Origin: Lysobacterales bacterium 15-68-25
GTDB lineage: Bacteria; Pseudomonadota; Gammaproteobacteria; Xanthomonadales; Rhodanobacteraceae
DNA length: 62,522 bases
Assembly (NCBI GenBank): GCA_002279065.1
Contig: NCKB01000016.1
Location: 1 to 62,522, forward strand
Reading direction: 5' to 3'
A model generated the notes under the pieces. The model saw only the letters and a program-made list of their open reading frames with translations, did not search any database and was not told the DNA's origin. The position numbers and the translations under genes are program-made. Of the stretch, positions 1 to 11,061 are shown piece after piece (positions within the stretch are counted from its first letter, which is position 1; each line of letters opens with the position of its first letter).

Positions 1-75
1 CCCCATCGCGCACTCGGCGGGCTCTCGCCCGTCGCCTACGCCATGGCATCATCAACCACCTCTACTTCCGGCTGA
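1..75 (+). CDS. IS3-family transposase (OrfB-type), C-terminal end only
   Basis: Frame 1 is open from the left edge and reads PHRALGGLSPVAYA before a TGA at 73-75. This matches the closing segment of IS3-family DDE transposases, where an RPHRALGG(L)TP-type motif sits about 20 residues before the end. Only the last 24 codons lie in the window, so it cannot be told whether the gene is intact upstream. The neighbouring reading frame in frame 2 appears to be cut by this element. Recognition rests on this single motif. Confidence 0.7.
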   Translation, partial: PHRALGGLSPVAYAMASSTTSTSG

Positions 76-79
76 CTCG

Positions 80-463
80 GAAAAACGAGGACGCTTCAAG
101 AACAATGTCGCCAAGGAGGCGGGGCGCGACCCAAGCGCGTTGCGCAAGAGCCGCTATCCGAGATTGATCCGCGCGATCCAGAAGTGGATCGAGGAAAACG
201 GCAATGCCCCACGTAACCGGGCCTCCAGTGCCTCGCTGATCAAGGGGGCGCGTGACAAGAATCGCGAGCTGAAAGCGCGCATCGAAGAGCTAACGCAGCA
301 GCGCGATAGAGCTATGGCACACTTGGTGATCGCAGAGGAATCAATCCTTGACCTTCATCGCCGACTGCAGGCCTACAAGGCGCGGGTCGGTGAAGCGGAC
401 TCTGTAGTGCCAATTCGCGGCGGCGCAAAGCTAACCAAAAGCGGCGGAAATCAACAAGGTTAA
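80..463 (+). pseudogene. 5'-truncated gene, small basic coiled-coil protein
   Basis: The frame is open from the window edge, but its first 75 bases coincide with the IS3 transposase tail, and no ATG or GTG precedes a TTG at 140. The likely coding part starts near 80 and reads into FKNNVAKEAGRDPSALRKSR, then a strongly helical, charged central stretch (roughly 45-95) typical of a coiled coil. Such small basic proteins accompany site-specific recombinase operons (KfrA-like or TnpC-like accessories); that link is inference. The simplest reading is that an IS3 insertion removed the start. A perfect 13-bp stem just after the stop would end transcription. Confidence 0.5.
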
Positions 464-470
464 GCAGAAA

Positions 471-508
471 TCGCGGTGAGGAGCAATAGTTAAAACTCCT
501 CACCGCGA
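471..508. terminator. Bidirectional hairpin terminator
   Basis: A perfect 13-bp stem (471-483 with 496-508) encloses a 12-base loop. It lies between the end of the truncated rightward gene and the end of the leftward lipoprotein gene. On the minus strand the stem is followed by TTTC; on the plus strand it follows AAA. It can serve both converging transcripts. Confidence 0.75.
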
Positions 509-562
509 AACCTGTTTGACCTAAAAAGGTCGCCACATCATTTCATTCGGCACAATGAGCTT

Positions 563-955
563 CTACAAAGAGAGCCATACTTTAGACGCATCTTGAAGCT
601 CAATATTCGGGAGCTTCTGTAGAATTTCACCGTCGGTAAAGGGGCCCTCAACCTTCTTTGTTGCGAGATCGATCACCATATAACCATCCGGGTCTCCGCG
701 AAATGTCGAAATACGACTTGCAACAATCACGCTGTCGCTCCATCCGATCATTTTCACAGTCCCGTGAACTACGCCGCCGTCAGAAGGGTATTCTCCCGCA
801 GGCTCGATATAGTAAACGGTAGATCCATTAGCATCCCGACATAGGGAGTAGCCTGAACCAGCGATGGAACGACAATCGCTGCCAAAATTCCCGTCACCGC
901 ACGCGGCTAGCGTTGCCGACATGACCAAGGTTAGGACAACGTTGCGGCGTATCAT
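563..955 (-). CDS. Small predicted lipoprotein downstream of the Rhs gene (possible immunity protein)
   Basis: 130 residues. The start at 955 is chosen because ATG overlaps the Rhs stop (ATGA) and opens directly onto a lipoprotein signal: MIRR, a hydrophobic run, then the lipobox TLAAC with Cys19 as the lipidated residue. An upstream in-frame ATG at 1024 would spoil the signal. The mature part is about 110 residues with two further cysteines (SDCRS and YSLCRD), predicted periplasmic. I recognise no domain. Its overlap with the variable tail of the Rhs gene is the usual place for a cognate immunity gene, but that role is inferred from position alone. The two genes are almost certainly co-transcribed. 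Confidence 0.6.
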   Translation of the reverse strand: MIRRNVVLTLVMSATLAACGDGNFGSDCRSIAGSGYSLCRDANGSTVYYIEPAGEYPSDGGVVHGTVKMIGWSDSVIVASRISTFRGDPDGYMVIDLATKKVEGPFTDGEILQKLPNIELQDASKVWLSL

Positions 956-3900
956 TTCACATCGGCCACGATATGGATCGTCTGACTCATGTTGCCCATC
1001 GGGCCAAACTGGGACCTGTCCCATGCAGGCATGATCCCATATGCGAACGACCTGAAGCTTGACGTGTTAGTGACAATGACGTTCATCACGTTATCCCCCA
1101 TAGGATATACGTCCACACGATAGCTACCAACAAACTGTTCAGTCGGGTTCAATCCAGAAGTGAACAACCCTTTCAACCCGAAGTGAAACGCAAAATTGGT
1201 TACAGGCTGCAGTTCACCTCCTTCGCAGCCCTTCAATTTCGCCGCATTCTTCTGAAGGTAGAGCGCTTCGGCTGCCAGTACGCCCGGGGAGTCTTCCATT
1301 TCCTGCGCTTCACTGCTCGTCGGACCGAAATCTAGCTGGGTAGGTCCGGCCCCAGTGGCCCACATGATGGTCATGGTCGTCGCGTCACTCCAACTAAGCC
1401 CCGTGGGATCAGCATTACTTATCGGATTTCCATTGGCGTATGCGTAGGTATTATTTCCTCCCGACAAACCCACGGGATCCGACTCGATATAGCGGCCGAT
1501 CATGGAGTCATAATATCGGTTTCGATTGAACCACAGCCCAGTCTCCGAGTCGTAATATTGACCCGGCAGACCGACATTAAGCGAAAGCCCATTGGAAACT
1601 ACCACGTTTCTCGTGAAAGCGAGGTTTTGAGCGCGCCACACTACGCTCTTGCTTGAATTGGTAACTACCTCGGGACGGCCCAGCTGGTCATCGTGGACAG
1701 CATACACTTGACCCCCTTGCGTCATCCCAATAAGGCGGCCATTTACCCAAACGTAGTCCTTCCACGCGCCACCATCATCTTCCGCCATCAACGTGCCATT
1801 TATGTCGGGTGCGAAATATATTGTCCCCGAGGCTGTTCCGGACTTCGCCAGCCGATTTCCCTCCGCATCATTGGAGTAGGAAGTTGTAACTCCATTCTTG
1901 GTGGACGATAGCAGGCGATCAAAGGCGCCATACTGGTAGCTCGCCGTAAGACTCCCCAAGCCCGCAGAATTGCTCTCCGACTGCTCATTACCCTGCCCAT
2001 CGTAACCAAGCTGCACAATATTCCCGCTAGACGTCCAGCTATTTAGGCGATCACTGTTTGAAGCAGGGGTCAATCCTATTGAACTTCCGTTGACGGTTTG
2101 ACTGGTGCGATTACTATCACCGTCATAACCGAACGACTCGGTATCAACCGTAGAGCTAACAGAGCTAAGGCGAGAATCAGCGTCGTAACCAAGGGTCTGA
2201 GTCAGAGTTCCGTCGATGCCGTTCGTAATATTTACTAGGCGATTTGCATTGTCATAGTTGAAGGCAAGAGATTGCACACCTGGCACCGCAACCGTCGACA
2301 CCCGAAGATCTGAGTCGTAACCGATTGAATTACTCAGTCCATTACCAGACACCCATCCACTCATCGCAGCATCTTGGGGGCGGTAACTGATGCCGGAGGC
2401 GGCAGTTGCCGCGGTGCCACCCAACATTAAGCCAACATTCGATACAGCGCCATGGTTGTAGGTATAGATCGCTTGATTGCCATCAGGGTACGTGACGGTC
2501 TGCACTCGCCCAGAATTGTCGTAAGCATAGTTCAGGGCAAAGGAAACGCCACCCGCCAACTGCATGGTCCGGCTCGCGATCATGCCCTGTGGAAGGTATG
2601 TATAGCTAATAGCCGTAGCCCCGTTAGAGTCGACTGCTGAACAAATGCGGCCTATCCCATTTGCACAATTATCATAAGATAGGACATGTGTATTAGCGCT
2701 CGTTGCCACCTGTGTTAGTCGATTTATTCCGTCATACCCGAAAGTCCACTGCAAACCGTTTGCATAGGTTTTTGATGTAATCCTTCCATATGCGTCGTGG
2801 ACAAGCTGAGTTGTTCCCGTATCCGGACTGATTTGCGACCATAATTGCCCCAAACCATCGTGTGAGTATGTAGTGACGAGCCCTCTGGGATTTATAACTT
2901 GTGAAACATTGTCTCCCATGTCATAAAAAAGCTGGGTCTGATAGCCAAGCGGATCCTTGGCGAGGGTGCGCCGATTAAGGGCGTCGTACTGGAAAGACTC
3001 CGCGTGGCCCAGAGTATCAGTAGCCGACAACTCGTTCCCATTTCCATCATATGCGTAGGTCAAGACTTGACCGTGCGCGCCTTTTACCTGGTAAACCCTG
3101 CCGAGCCCGTCATAGACGTATGTGCGCGATATTCCGATATCGGACCCGCGAGCTATCGAATCCGAGGTGACATCGCCATTCGCGTCGTATCCAAATGACT
3201 CGGTAGATGAGCCATCTTTATCGTTGTGGATAATTGAAGTAACACGCATGACGCTATTTCGCGTCCAGCTAGTGTTTTCGCCATCGGGGGTCGTTACGCT
3301 CGCCTTCATCCCGAAACCGTCATACGTGTAGCTCCACGTTGCTATGGCATTATTAACGTGCGTCGTTTTGCTTGCCAGTCGACCTCTTGCATCCCATAAA
3401 TAGTCAGTTACGTCGCCGTTCGGGCCCGTAACATGCGCAACCTCACCCAAGCCGTTATATCCACTAAATGATGTCGCATGTCCAAGACCATCCACAACAG
3501 ATGTGAGATTGCCCAACGTGTCATAGTTGTATGTATCGACGTCGGAATTGTTCGGTGAGGGGTGGACGACCTTCATCGTTTGCACCGTACCGTTCGGGTA
3601 GAGCGTGTAGGTAAATGATGTGACCAAAGTCTGATTCGCTGTACCAATGTTCGTGAGATTGGTTACAGAAACGGAAGATAGGCGATTTTGTGCATTGTAT
3701 GCATACGCCGTTTTCCGCTCACCCTCAACCGTCACGCTGGTTAGCCTATTGAGCTGGATATTCGGATCCCAAACGTAGTCCGTCTTCCGCGCAAGTGATG
3801 TGCCGTAGGCCTCAGTCTCGGTTTGTAGTTGGCCAGCTGTCGAATATGTGTAGGAGTGTGCTACGCCGTTATTGTCGACCTCCATCGACAAATTTCCATT

Positions 3901-5214
3901 AGCGTCATACGCCCTGTTCTTGACCGTGGCGCCGCATGTGGAAACGGCATCATTGCTGACCTCGGACAGTTGACCATTGTAGGCGCCCCCCGACCCGTTC
4001 GTTCCGTCATAGGTCTGCACCTCACGATGACCCAATCCATTTGTGACTGTTGCCTGCAAGTTACCTGCCGAGTCTTTGGCATACCCGATGCTGACGTTCT
4101 CTGTGTTGTCGGCCAAATGCGTGCCTGTGGCCCAACCAAAATGACTGTCAGTTGATGTAGAGTCGTATGTTGTATAGCTGTATGGCGTGCCGTTGTAGTC
4201 CACTTCGGTTAATGAATATGGAAGTGACGACAGGCCATATTTGAAAGAAATCGTGGTCGATGGAGTTCCAGGGTAAGTGATCGAAGTAAAGTTGCTGCCG
4301 TAGACAGCACCTGTCATTTGCATCGTATAGACGTTACCAGCTGGATCCGTAACCGTTACTGGGGTGACTCCGTTCGATGTCACGCCGTACAGAACCGTAA
4401 AGCTCTTTCCGTTTGTGTGACGCACCGTATAGGTTAAGCCATTGGCAGAGGAAGAGCTGCTGATCGTCCAGCCCACCCCAGAGGAATCGGTGATTGATTC
4501 CAGATTCCCGTCGGAGTCAAATGTCTTAGTGGTCGCATCCTCATCATGCAACGTATATGTTGCGGTTGAACTGTTATAGCTAAGAGTCGCGAGTCCCCCT
4601 CCGCCATTCTCTGTGTAAGACGAGCCTTGAGGCGCGCCGGTAAAGTGAATGGTGGAACCATCCGGCCGCTGATAGATAACACCGCCGCAAATTAAATTAC
4701 CCTGCTTGTCAACGTGACAAGGACCGTCCTGTAATGTGTATTGCAGATTTGTCGTCCAAAATGGATTAGACAGCGTTTGCGGTATCTTGAGCGAGGTGTT
4801 GTAGTACAGGGCGAATTTTAGCCCCATTTCACCAGGTGTATTGAATATGGGGTAGGCATCAAGTTTGGTCCCAGTATTCACCGAAATGGGATCGCCTTGT
4901 TGGTTTACACCGCAAGGGCCGTTCTTGTCCTTTCCCTTATCGACGGTTGGGCTGTTGTTGTTATTGATGAAGCCTTTCCCGTGCCCACCACCACCGGGAT
5001 CTTGGTCTACTGGACCGCCAACAACACCATTCGATGGAAACCAACCACCGTCGACAACGCCGCCCGGCCCGTCCCATAGAAATCCCGGGACATAATCCGT
5101 CGGCATATTGGTAATCGGGGTTGTGCCTGGCACGTTCACTACCGCAAGCGCGCCTGATGAAAACGTCGCTCCTCCGACCAGAGCGATGACCGCTACACTC
5201 AGTTTCCTCAACAT
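952..5214 (-). CDS. Secreted Rhs/YD-repeat protein with RHS-associated core
   Basis: About 1420 residues. The start at 5214 gives a clean Sec signal ([20 protein letters not shown]) behind a purine-rich stretch; the frame also opens 57 bases further up. After a Gly/Pro-rich head, a DUF6531-like opening ([11 protein letters not shown]) leads into dozens of YD repeats (forms such as YDGLGR, YDNANRL, YDADSRL). The hallmark RHS core follows ([20 protein letters not shown], then [11 protein letters not shown]), ending at NADPTGL. Beyond it lies a 147-residue tip (955-1395) with the segment [20 protein letters not shown]. Rhs proteins form a cocoon-like shell around a C-terminal tip that is often toxic. 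This tip matches no toxin I know and may be structural. GC is clearly lower than the core genes, suggesting transfer. Confidence 0.9.
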   Translation of the reverse strand: MLRKLSVAVIALVGGATFSSGALAVVNVPGTTPITNMPTDYVPGFLWDGPGGVVDGGWFPSNGVVGGPVDQDPGGGGHGKGFINNNNSPTVDKGKDKNGPCGVNQQGDPISVNTGTKLDAYPIFNTPGEMGLKFALYYNTSLKIPQTLSNPFWTTNLQYTLQDGPCHVDKQGNLICGGVIYQRPDGSTIHFTGAPQGSSYTENGGGGLATLSYNSSTATYTLHDEDATTKTFDSDGNLESITDSSGVGWTISSSSSANGLTYTVRHTNGKSFTVLYGVTSNGVTPVTVTDPAGNVYTMQMTGAVYGSNFTSITYPGTPSTTISFKYGLSSLPYSLTEVDYNGTPYSYTTYDSTSTDSHFGWATGTHLADNTENVSIGYAKDSAGNLQATVTNGLGHREVQTYDGTNGSGGAYNGQLSEVSNDAVSTCGATVKNRAYDANGNLSMEVDNNGVAHSYTYSTAGQLQTETEAYGTSLARKTDYVWDPNIQLNRLTSVTVEGERKTAYAYNAQNRLSSVSVTNLTNIGTANQTLVTSFTYTLYPNGTVQTMKVVHPSPNNSDVDTYNYDTLGNLTSVVDGLGHATSFSGYNGLGEVAHVTGPNGDVTDYLWDARGRLASKTTHVNNAIATWSYTYDGFGMKASVTTPDGENTSWTRNSVMRVTSIIHNDKDGSSTESFGYDANGDVTSDSIARGSDIGISRTYVYDGLGRVYQVKGAHGQVLTYAYDGNGNELSATDTLGHAESFQYDALNRRTLAKDPLGYQTQLFYDMGDNVSQVINPRGLVTTYSHDGLGQLWSQISPDTGTTQLVHDAYGRITSKTYANGLQWTFGYDGINRLTQVATSANTHVLSYDNCANGIGRICSAVDSNGATAISYTYLPQGMIASRTMQLAGGVSFALNYAYDNSGRVQTVTYPDGNQAIYTYNHGAVSNVGLMLGGTAATAASGISYRPQDAAMSGWVSGNGLSNSIGYDSDLRVSTVAVPGVQSLAFNYDNANRLVNITNGIDGTLTQTLGYDADSRLSSVSSTVDTESFGYDGDSNRTSQTVNGSSIGLTPASNSDRLNSWTSSGNIVQLGYDGQGNEQSESNSAGLGSLTASYQYGAFDRLLSSTKNGVTTSYSNDAEGNRLAKSGTASGTIYFAPDINGTLMAEDDGGAWKDYVWVNGRLIGMTQGGQVYAVHDDQLGRPEVVTNSSKSVVWRAQNLAFTRNVVVSNGLSLNVGLPGQYYDSETGLWFNRNRYYDSMIGRYIESDPVGLSGGNNTYAYANGNPISNADPTGLSWSDATTMTIMWATGAGPTQLDFGPTSSEAQEMEDSPGVLAAEALYLQKNAAKLKGCEGGELQPVTNFAFHFGLKGLFTSGLNPTEQFVGSYRVDVYPMGDNVMNVIVTNTSSFRSFAYGIMPAWDRSQFGPMGNMSQTIHIVADVK

Positions 5215-6445
5215 CCTTGCCCCCAGTTTACGTCGTGTGATAACGAAGCACCCACAGGGGAATCTGAACACTGCATCCCTGCTGCGCTCTCAAGATCTGC
5301 CTTACTGGGCAGAATGCGGCGACGCTAGCAGGAGGCGGATTAGATTGACAATCACGTAATAAATTGCGAATCTGAGCAGTTAGCGTTGCCGCTTTTGCGG
5401 CAGCTCGTTTGGGATGGAAGCGGGAGCATTGGTAGTAGCGGACCTGGCTCCACTGGTCAGCGTAAGCGGCGTGTTCCGGACTGGCCGAAACGTGTTAAGA
5501 ATAATCGGCTCGAATCCAGAGGGTCGATGTGTGCTTGCGAAGATCCGGAGGGTGACGCGACTGTCCAATCGCGCCTGCGTGCACGATCTCGCTTACTCTC
5601 TTGCACCTGCTTTTCTTCTGGCCACCTTAGCCTAGTTGAGTCGAGAAGTGGCCCCTTCGGAGAACCCTTGAGCCACTCGTCGAGCTTCTCCCACGACTGA
5701 ATTTCCACCATCGAATATGGCGCTGATGTCATGTGAGGGATGTGCAATGTGATGGGGAAGTGTCTTGCGATCACCACTGCAGCCCTTCGAATGCGCACAC
5801 TGATTAAGTTGATCGAGGGGACCGGTTAGCGGTGATCAGCGGACCGATAGCGATAGCTCACAGTTGCACCGCCCGTCATTGATGATCACCGACTCATCAA
5901 GCCGTCAGCCAAAACCGATGTTTATCACCATACCGATGGTGATCGGCGAGCCGTGTCGAAGGTAGAACTCACAGGCCCCGGAAGCAATCGCCAGAAGCGG
6001 ACACACACCCAAACAAATTGCCCCCTTCAAACGGATCGACTGGCTCAACGATACTCATGCAATGGCCCGATGATCAGCAGGCGCTACATTCCGAAAAATA
6101 TTACACGTCCGCGGTCGGCGAATCGGCGTCCGACGGATCGGGGCGCGCTGAGTCTCCGCCCGCCGGGTTCGCCTAATGGACGCTCGGGCACGGTGACCTC
6201 CACCTGCGGAGATTGGCGATCACTATTGGCCCTGGGGGCGCCTAGACGACTTCAAGCAGGTGCGAGCTGGTCGCTGTGGTCGAATCGCAGAGGCAGCTTG
6301 TGGCCTGCTTGGCCGTGTCGGATGGCGGTGAGAACGGGAGTGCCTGCCTCAAAGTTTGGACCTTGACGCGGCTATGCTTGCCTGACGCGTTTCCGCGCAG
6401 TCAGATATGCAGGCGCACCAGCTCAAACCGTCAGGGGAACAGGGT
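5215..6445. other. Degenerate intergenic stretch with no convincing gene
   Basis: About 1.2 kb between the Rhs gene and a small membrane protein. Several frames stay open for 60 to 140 codons on both strands, but none has a good ribosome site, consistent codon use or a family motif. The least poor is the minus-strand frame 5457-5798, whose inner ATG begins MVEIQSWEKLDEWLKG, possibly a decayed start of a mobile-element gene. Three short direct repeats near 5831, 5881 and 5938 suggest the end of a lost insertion sequence. I would call this scar tissue from past insertions. Confidence 0.4.
5831..5950. repeat. Three spaced direct repeats, IS21-end-like
   Basis: Thirteen-base units of the form GRTGATCRSCGR occur at 5831 (GGTGATCAGCGGA), 5881 (GATGATCACCGAC) and 5938 (GGTGATCGGCGAG), spaced 50 and 57 bases apart. 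IS21-family elements carry multiple spaced transposase-binding repeats at their ends, often built on GTGATCACCGA-like words. No istA/istB frame is present next to them, so this would be a remnant. Confidence 0.35.
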
Positions 6446-6892
6446 ATGAACATAGCGTCACTTGCGATGGGCTTTGCCTTGATCGTCGTCGGCCTGCTGG
6501 TCGGAAGGCTCTCGTCCAGTCTGTTTGGTTGGCTTGTGATCGCACTGCTGGCTGCACTACTCGGTACTGCCTCGACCTCCTACATCGTCGGCCACGCCAT
6601 CGGCGTCTCCTCCGCCACGCATGCCTTCGAGAGCGCGTTGCGCAGCGCTGTTGCCACCCACCGCGACCTCTCGACTGACACTCGCTTTGCTCTTTTGGGA
6701 ATTCCCCTGACGGTTCTCGACAAGTCCCAAGGCGGTCTATGGCCTTTGCTCGTCAGCGCTATCATGGCCATTTTCGGCTGGACGGCGGTCGTAGTCCTTG
6801 GGAACTTCCACGTCATGCGCGTCAAGCGCGCGGCTAAGCTGGGCATCTCACCTGACCGGGTGAAGATCACGTTTGGCAAGCAGGACTCATAA
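6446..6892 (+). CDS. Small inner-membrane protein of unknown function
   Basis: 148 residues from the ATG at 6446, which follows a GGGG-rich stretch; an upstream in-frame ATG at 6407 would add 13 polar residues before the first membrane helix. Two closely spaced hydrophobic helices fill residues 1-55 (ending near YIVGHAIGV), a soluble 50-residue loop follows, and a third helix (about 102-122) precedes a basic tail with RVKRAAKLG. I recognise no family. It converges on the KAP NTPase gene and may belong to the same accessory cargo, but no functional link can be shown. Confidence 0.6.
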   Translation: MNIASLAMGFALIVVGLLVGRLSSSLFGWLVIALLAALLGTASTSYIVGHAIGVSSATHAFESALRSAVATHRDLSTDTRFALLGIPLTVLDKSQGGLWPLLVSAIMAIFGWTAVVVLGNFHVMRVKRAAKLGISPDRVKITFGKQDS

Positions 6893-6996
6893 GCGAATCC
6901 AGGTCATTCTTCGGGGCCTGGAATGTCCACCACAGATGCTACTCAGGTAGAGAGCGCTCTCATGAAACTGCACCCGAAGCCCACCCGTACACCGTT

Positions 6997-9900
6997 TTAA
7001 GCCGGGCTATCCTCTGTCTGCCCCTCACTGCTGACTTGTGGCACAAGCGGGATGCCCCACGCTTCCAAGAGGAGCCGCCCCCCATCTGCCATCTCTTGGT
7101 CTTCGCTGGAAGCGCTTTGGTTCAACCGATCGCCGACGAATTCCCGCGTGCTTGGTTCGCATGCCTCCACACTCGCTAAGAAGGAGTCCTTCAGCTTCGC
7201 CAATAGCGTGAGTCCCTCTTTCTTGTCGACCAACGGAACAATTACGTAGCGAACCATGTCATCTGCGCGATCCGAAAAATGACCGCGCTCGATCAACTGA
7301 ACTCCACCTTCGGAAATTACACTTAATAGACTTGACACGTTTGTGCCTACCGCTATCAGATCACGCATCCGCTTATAGAGCATCCCCAAAGATTTATCGT
7401 TGGAGAGCCCTGCTACCGCGAACCACCTCTGAATCAAACCAAGGTCTGTGGACGCCAGTATCTGCGGAATCGTCTTCTCAAGCGCGTCATAGAGCCACTT
7501 CGGTTCTAGACCCTCGCCTTGAACAGTCTTCGAACGCAGAGCCAAACTCAGTGGCTTGCCCCCATTCGCCAACCAACCTTCCCAACTTTCCAAGGAGTCT
7601 TCCGCCAGGTGCTTTCTCAGCTCCTCCTTCGCTTTCCCAGAGGTTGATGGCTCATCCAGCAATACCTCAAAAATGTCGGAAACGTTTCCTTCTAGTTTTT
7701 TTGCTTGCATTACTTCCCAGAATTCTTTGAAGCTTGCGAGCCGAATGACAAACTTTTGCTTCAGTTCATCAGAATTCATTAGGCTAAGATACGACGGAAG
7801 GTCGCCTATCGCGCCTTCCACGTTCACTCTACTCATGAATCCAGACTCGATCCACTCCGACGCGACCAACGCGACCAGCGAATGAATCGACGGCGTGACC
7901 CTCTGCGAAGACACCAACGTCGTCACTACATTCCAACCAGCCGCGTCAAACTTTCGAAGAGTAGCGTTGAGCTCGTTTCGGAAGAGATCGCGATCTTTCA
8001 GCATCTGAGGCCACTCGGGTGCATTCGGTAGAGATATTTCCTTCGTTGAAAGAAGATGGAGCCCCAAAATACGCCCCATAACGATTTCGTTCTTGGCGTT
8101 ATAAGCCTCGTTCAGCCGTCCGCCAAACGAGCCATCCGCGACCAAAGCTACGACGTCATCCAGTTTTTTACGCTTTAGAGCCACAGACACCACTACAAAA
8201 AGTGCCGCCCGCAAAGATTCTAGATTCACGTTTGCGGTTCGAACTATTCCGAGAATCTGATCAAAACTATCAGACCATTCGAACTTCCTCCGCAGCGCCA
8301 TTAACGTAGAGATCCGAGTTTCTGTCATCTCACCGTTTGTGCTTCCCTGAAGGAGGCTGACGATATATTGCGATATTGCGGGATTGTCGATGCGCGAATC
8401 CAGCCGGCGGAATATTTCACTTGTGATACTGAATTGCGAAGCGATGAGGCACAGTGCGTTCGCATCACCCGGTACATAGATGACCTCCGGCAACAGATTC
8501 TGGACGTTGTCTTCCCGCCCCACGTTGCCCCAGAAGTGCACGAAGGCTTTCTGGAATTCGGCCTTGGTAACGGTGTTTGGAAGCGCCCTCTGGAGCAACT
8601 GTTCACAGTCTCGAAGGAAGGCCGCCTTACGAGAAGCCGGGCAACTCGAATACAGCAAGCCGAGCGCCTCTGCCTCGTCCATTCCAAAGTCGAAGGCCTC
8701 CTCGACCGATGCAATCTGCGCCCTAAGTAGTCTCCAGGTCTCCGCGTGCAGCTCGGATCCCCCTCCAGCCTCCAATCGACCTAGGAGCAAAGAGGTATTG
8801 AACACTGATTTCGAATCGGTCCTCGCCCCTCCGTCTTCGACCGCCTTGTGCAGGATGAACCCGAATCCCGCAATGTTTGCCATCCGCGAAAACTCGTCAT
8901 ATTCTCTGTTCGCGATGGCTCTCTTAAGGGGAAGCTCAAGTAGAACACCGGAAGCTTCTTCAGGAGATACGCCATAGTGAATAGCAGCCACAGAGGCCTG
9001 CCAATTCTCATCATGCTCTCTAATGATTGCATTCGGCGTGGACAAAGCTTGTACAACGTTGACATCTATCGCATCTCGCCAGATGCAATAGTAAGCAACT
9101 GACGCAAATTCCACCTTGCCCCTCCAAAGCATCCACAAGGCGGCCGTCGAATTTATCAGGGTGTTGATGCTGCGTGGTGTGATTGTCGTGCCATTACCGG
9201 CGGTGCAATAGCGATCGTAGAGACGGCCAGTTACAAATGCCCACGAAGGTTGAAACTCGGTATTGAATACCTTGCTCATTTGCGCCGAAAGGTATTCATA
9301 CCACTTTGTTAGGACAAGCCTGTTCACTCGGAACGTCAAGTCAAATGTTTTATCCATAAAAGAGCGTGCGAGAGTCGCCCCTTCACCGCCTTTGTACATC
9401 CGGGCTAAAGCTTCTTCTGCGATCGGCAATATGATAATTGGATCATAACGGGTTCGCCGCTGGTGGAGTCCAGTATCAGAACCCAGGAAAAGGCTTCGGA
9501 TTGTCGCCCACATTGCCAGCGCTTCTTCGCCAGGCAACCTGTCGAGGTTGTCAATAACTATAATTAAACGCCGCTCTGCCTTTATTGTTTCCTCGACGAT
9601 CCCGCGAAAGGTGTCCTGAAATTCTATCGCCGAAGGCTCAGGGTCGCGAATGATCCGGTTGTAATCGGTCTTCGATTCCTTGTTCATGTATAGCGCGAGG
9701 ATGGAGTCCTCCTTGTGCGCCGCACAGTGCTCTACAAAGTTCCGCCATCGCCAAAAAATCGCGCTTCCAAAACTTCCTAATTGGTCGCCACGAGTACCAG
9801 AACCCAAAACCTAGCGCTACCGGTGCAAGGCACAACACGACTCCAAGGATGAAGATCCAAAGTGCGCTCGGGACCGCGGGATTGTCTGCCTGGCTGGTGA

Positions 9901-10492
9901 CCGCGAATTCGTACCAGTGCGTCCAAGGCCCAGAACTCATATGGATTCTGCCGGCCGGAGGCGGCGTCGATGCGAATGCTGCCCTATACCAATCTAAGGA
10001 GACAAATTTTGCTCCAAACACTGTGACTAAAAGGGAGATCGCCATAAGCGTGCCAGGCCATTTGAGTCTGGGCACAGTTATGGTGGTGTTTTCCTCGATG
10101 CGCCGATTGAGCTTATCTAGCTCAACTTTCAATGTTTCCTTTAGTTCAAGTTTTTCCTTCAGCGCCTCATCTTTTAATGTCAGGAAATGCAGAAGGCTTT
10201 CGAGGAACGAACGTCGCGGCGGATCGCTTTGTTGCTGCCACGCGTCGTAAGTAAAGACGATGTCCTTGGCTGCCTCTTCCGATTCGAGAACTTCGCAGAA
10301 CATCTTGACGACGGTTGATTTTCCGCTTCCCCATGGGCCAAGTAGTCCAATCAGCTTCACTTCGCGATTCGTTTTGATCACCCTCGCCATAGCCTCCGCT
10401 AGCTGACGATGGGTGCCGAGACGGTCATCAGCTGTGGCGACGTCGTGTATGAACTCGGGCGCCCAAATGCCCGAAGTATCGTTCTCGTCCAT
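6997..10492 (-). pseudogene. KAP-family P-loop NTPase, split by a one-base frameshift
   Basis: Two overlapping frames (10492-9638 and 9807-6997) form one protein of about 1164 residues once a single base is removed from the A6 run at 9753-9758 (T6 on the coding strand); the joined text reads KRDF then WRWRNFVEHC. The N-terminal part has a Walker A, GPWGSGKST (52-60), and two membrane helices (about 147-165 and 211-232) inserted between Walker A and Walker B (LIIVIDNLDRLP, about 309-320). That layout is the hallmark of KAP NTPases, known from the F-plasmid exclusion protein PifA and other membrane-associated ATPases. The remaining 840 residues are helical and unrecognised. The frameshift may be real decay, programmed slippage, or a sequencing error in a homopolymer. 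A defence role is possible but only inferred. Confidence 0.8.
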
Positions 10493-10640
10493 GCCGGCTC
10501 CCCCTTAATTGCGTCCTGAGTTCAGCCTATACTCAATCGGCCACGCATTGCTGGCAAGTCGCTGGCCTCCAGGTGTGAGTGCGGGACCGCCCTGGTGTAC
10601 GCAGTCGAGCAGGGAAATGCAATCGAACCTGGCGCTCCCG

Positions 10641-10982
10641 TCAGCCCTGCAGGTTCCCTCGCCGTTTCTGGCGAAATACCTCAGCAAAACGATCGATGAA
10701 CTCCCCCATCGATCCGCGGAATCGAAGCACCTCGTAAGGAAGGGGGATGCCTAGCTGACGCGCGATGTCGGTGGCGTACTTCACTTGGGCCGCGGTCGGC
10801 GGCTTCAGGTCGACATCCAGGCATTCGATCAGGCTCACCGCGAAACACTGGGCAAGCCGAGCCTGGAAGCTCTCGATACTGCCCGAGTGAAGGGCGCGGT
10901 CATACTGAAGGAGCCAAGCCTCATGGATGGGGTCGTCCAGAGGGATAGGGATGTCGTCCTCATCATTGAGCACCAGGCGCAT
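10641..10982 (-). CDS. Conserved small accessory-region protein
   Basis: 113 residues, acidic N-terminus (LNDEDDIPIPLDDP), then a helical part and a C-terminal segment KPPTAAQVKYATDIARQLGI. The latter recalls the short 'PT-x-x-Q-x-x-Y-A-x-x-I-A-x-x-L-G' helical motif seen at the ends of plasmid or ICE-borne DNA-processing proteins; this is a weak similarity. It is transcribed away from the XRE regulator, and one of the two palindromic operators lies 41 bases before its start, so the regulator probably controls it. Typical cargo of integrative elements in Xanthomonadales, function unknown. Confidence 0.55.
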   Translation of the reverse strand: MRLVLNDEDDIPIPLDDPIHEAWLLQYDRALHSGSIESFQARLAQCFAVSLIECLDVDLKPPTAAQVKYATDIARQLGIPLPYEVLRFRGSMGEFIDRFAEVFRQKRRGNLQG

Positions 10983-11022
10983 GCCGTGAACCCAATCGCC
11001 CCGGCGGGGACTGCTTGCCCTT

Positions 11023-11045
11023 GATACTACGAAATTCGTAGTATC
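11023..11045. promoter_or_regulatory. Palindromic operator O1 in the divergent promoter region
   Basis: A 23-base palindrome with a single central base, GATACTACGAA-A-TTCGTAGTATC. Its core TACGA-N3-TCGTA (11028-11040) is repeated 34 bases to the right. It lies between two divergent genes, one of which encodes an XRE-type DNA-binding protein, the natural candidate to bind here. Confidence 0.7.
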
Positions 11046-11061
11046 GTGGGCAAGGCAATAT

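Noticed and set aside
5457-5798. 113-codon minus-strand frame with MVEIQSWEKLDEWLKG
   Set aside because: No ribosome site, no family match and a strongly basic, disordered end; kept only as a possible relic in the region description.
5953-6366. 137-codon plus-strand frame in the degenerate stretch
   Set aside because: Rich in Arg/Pro/Ser with no motif, typical of a non-coding open frame.
10505-10687. 60-codon minus-strand frame between the KAP gene and the 113-residue gene
   Set aside because: Overlaps the end of the 113-residue gene in another frame and lacks a start signal.
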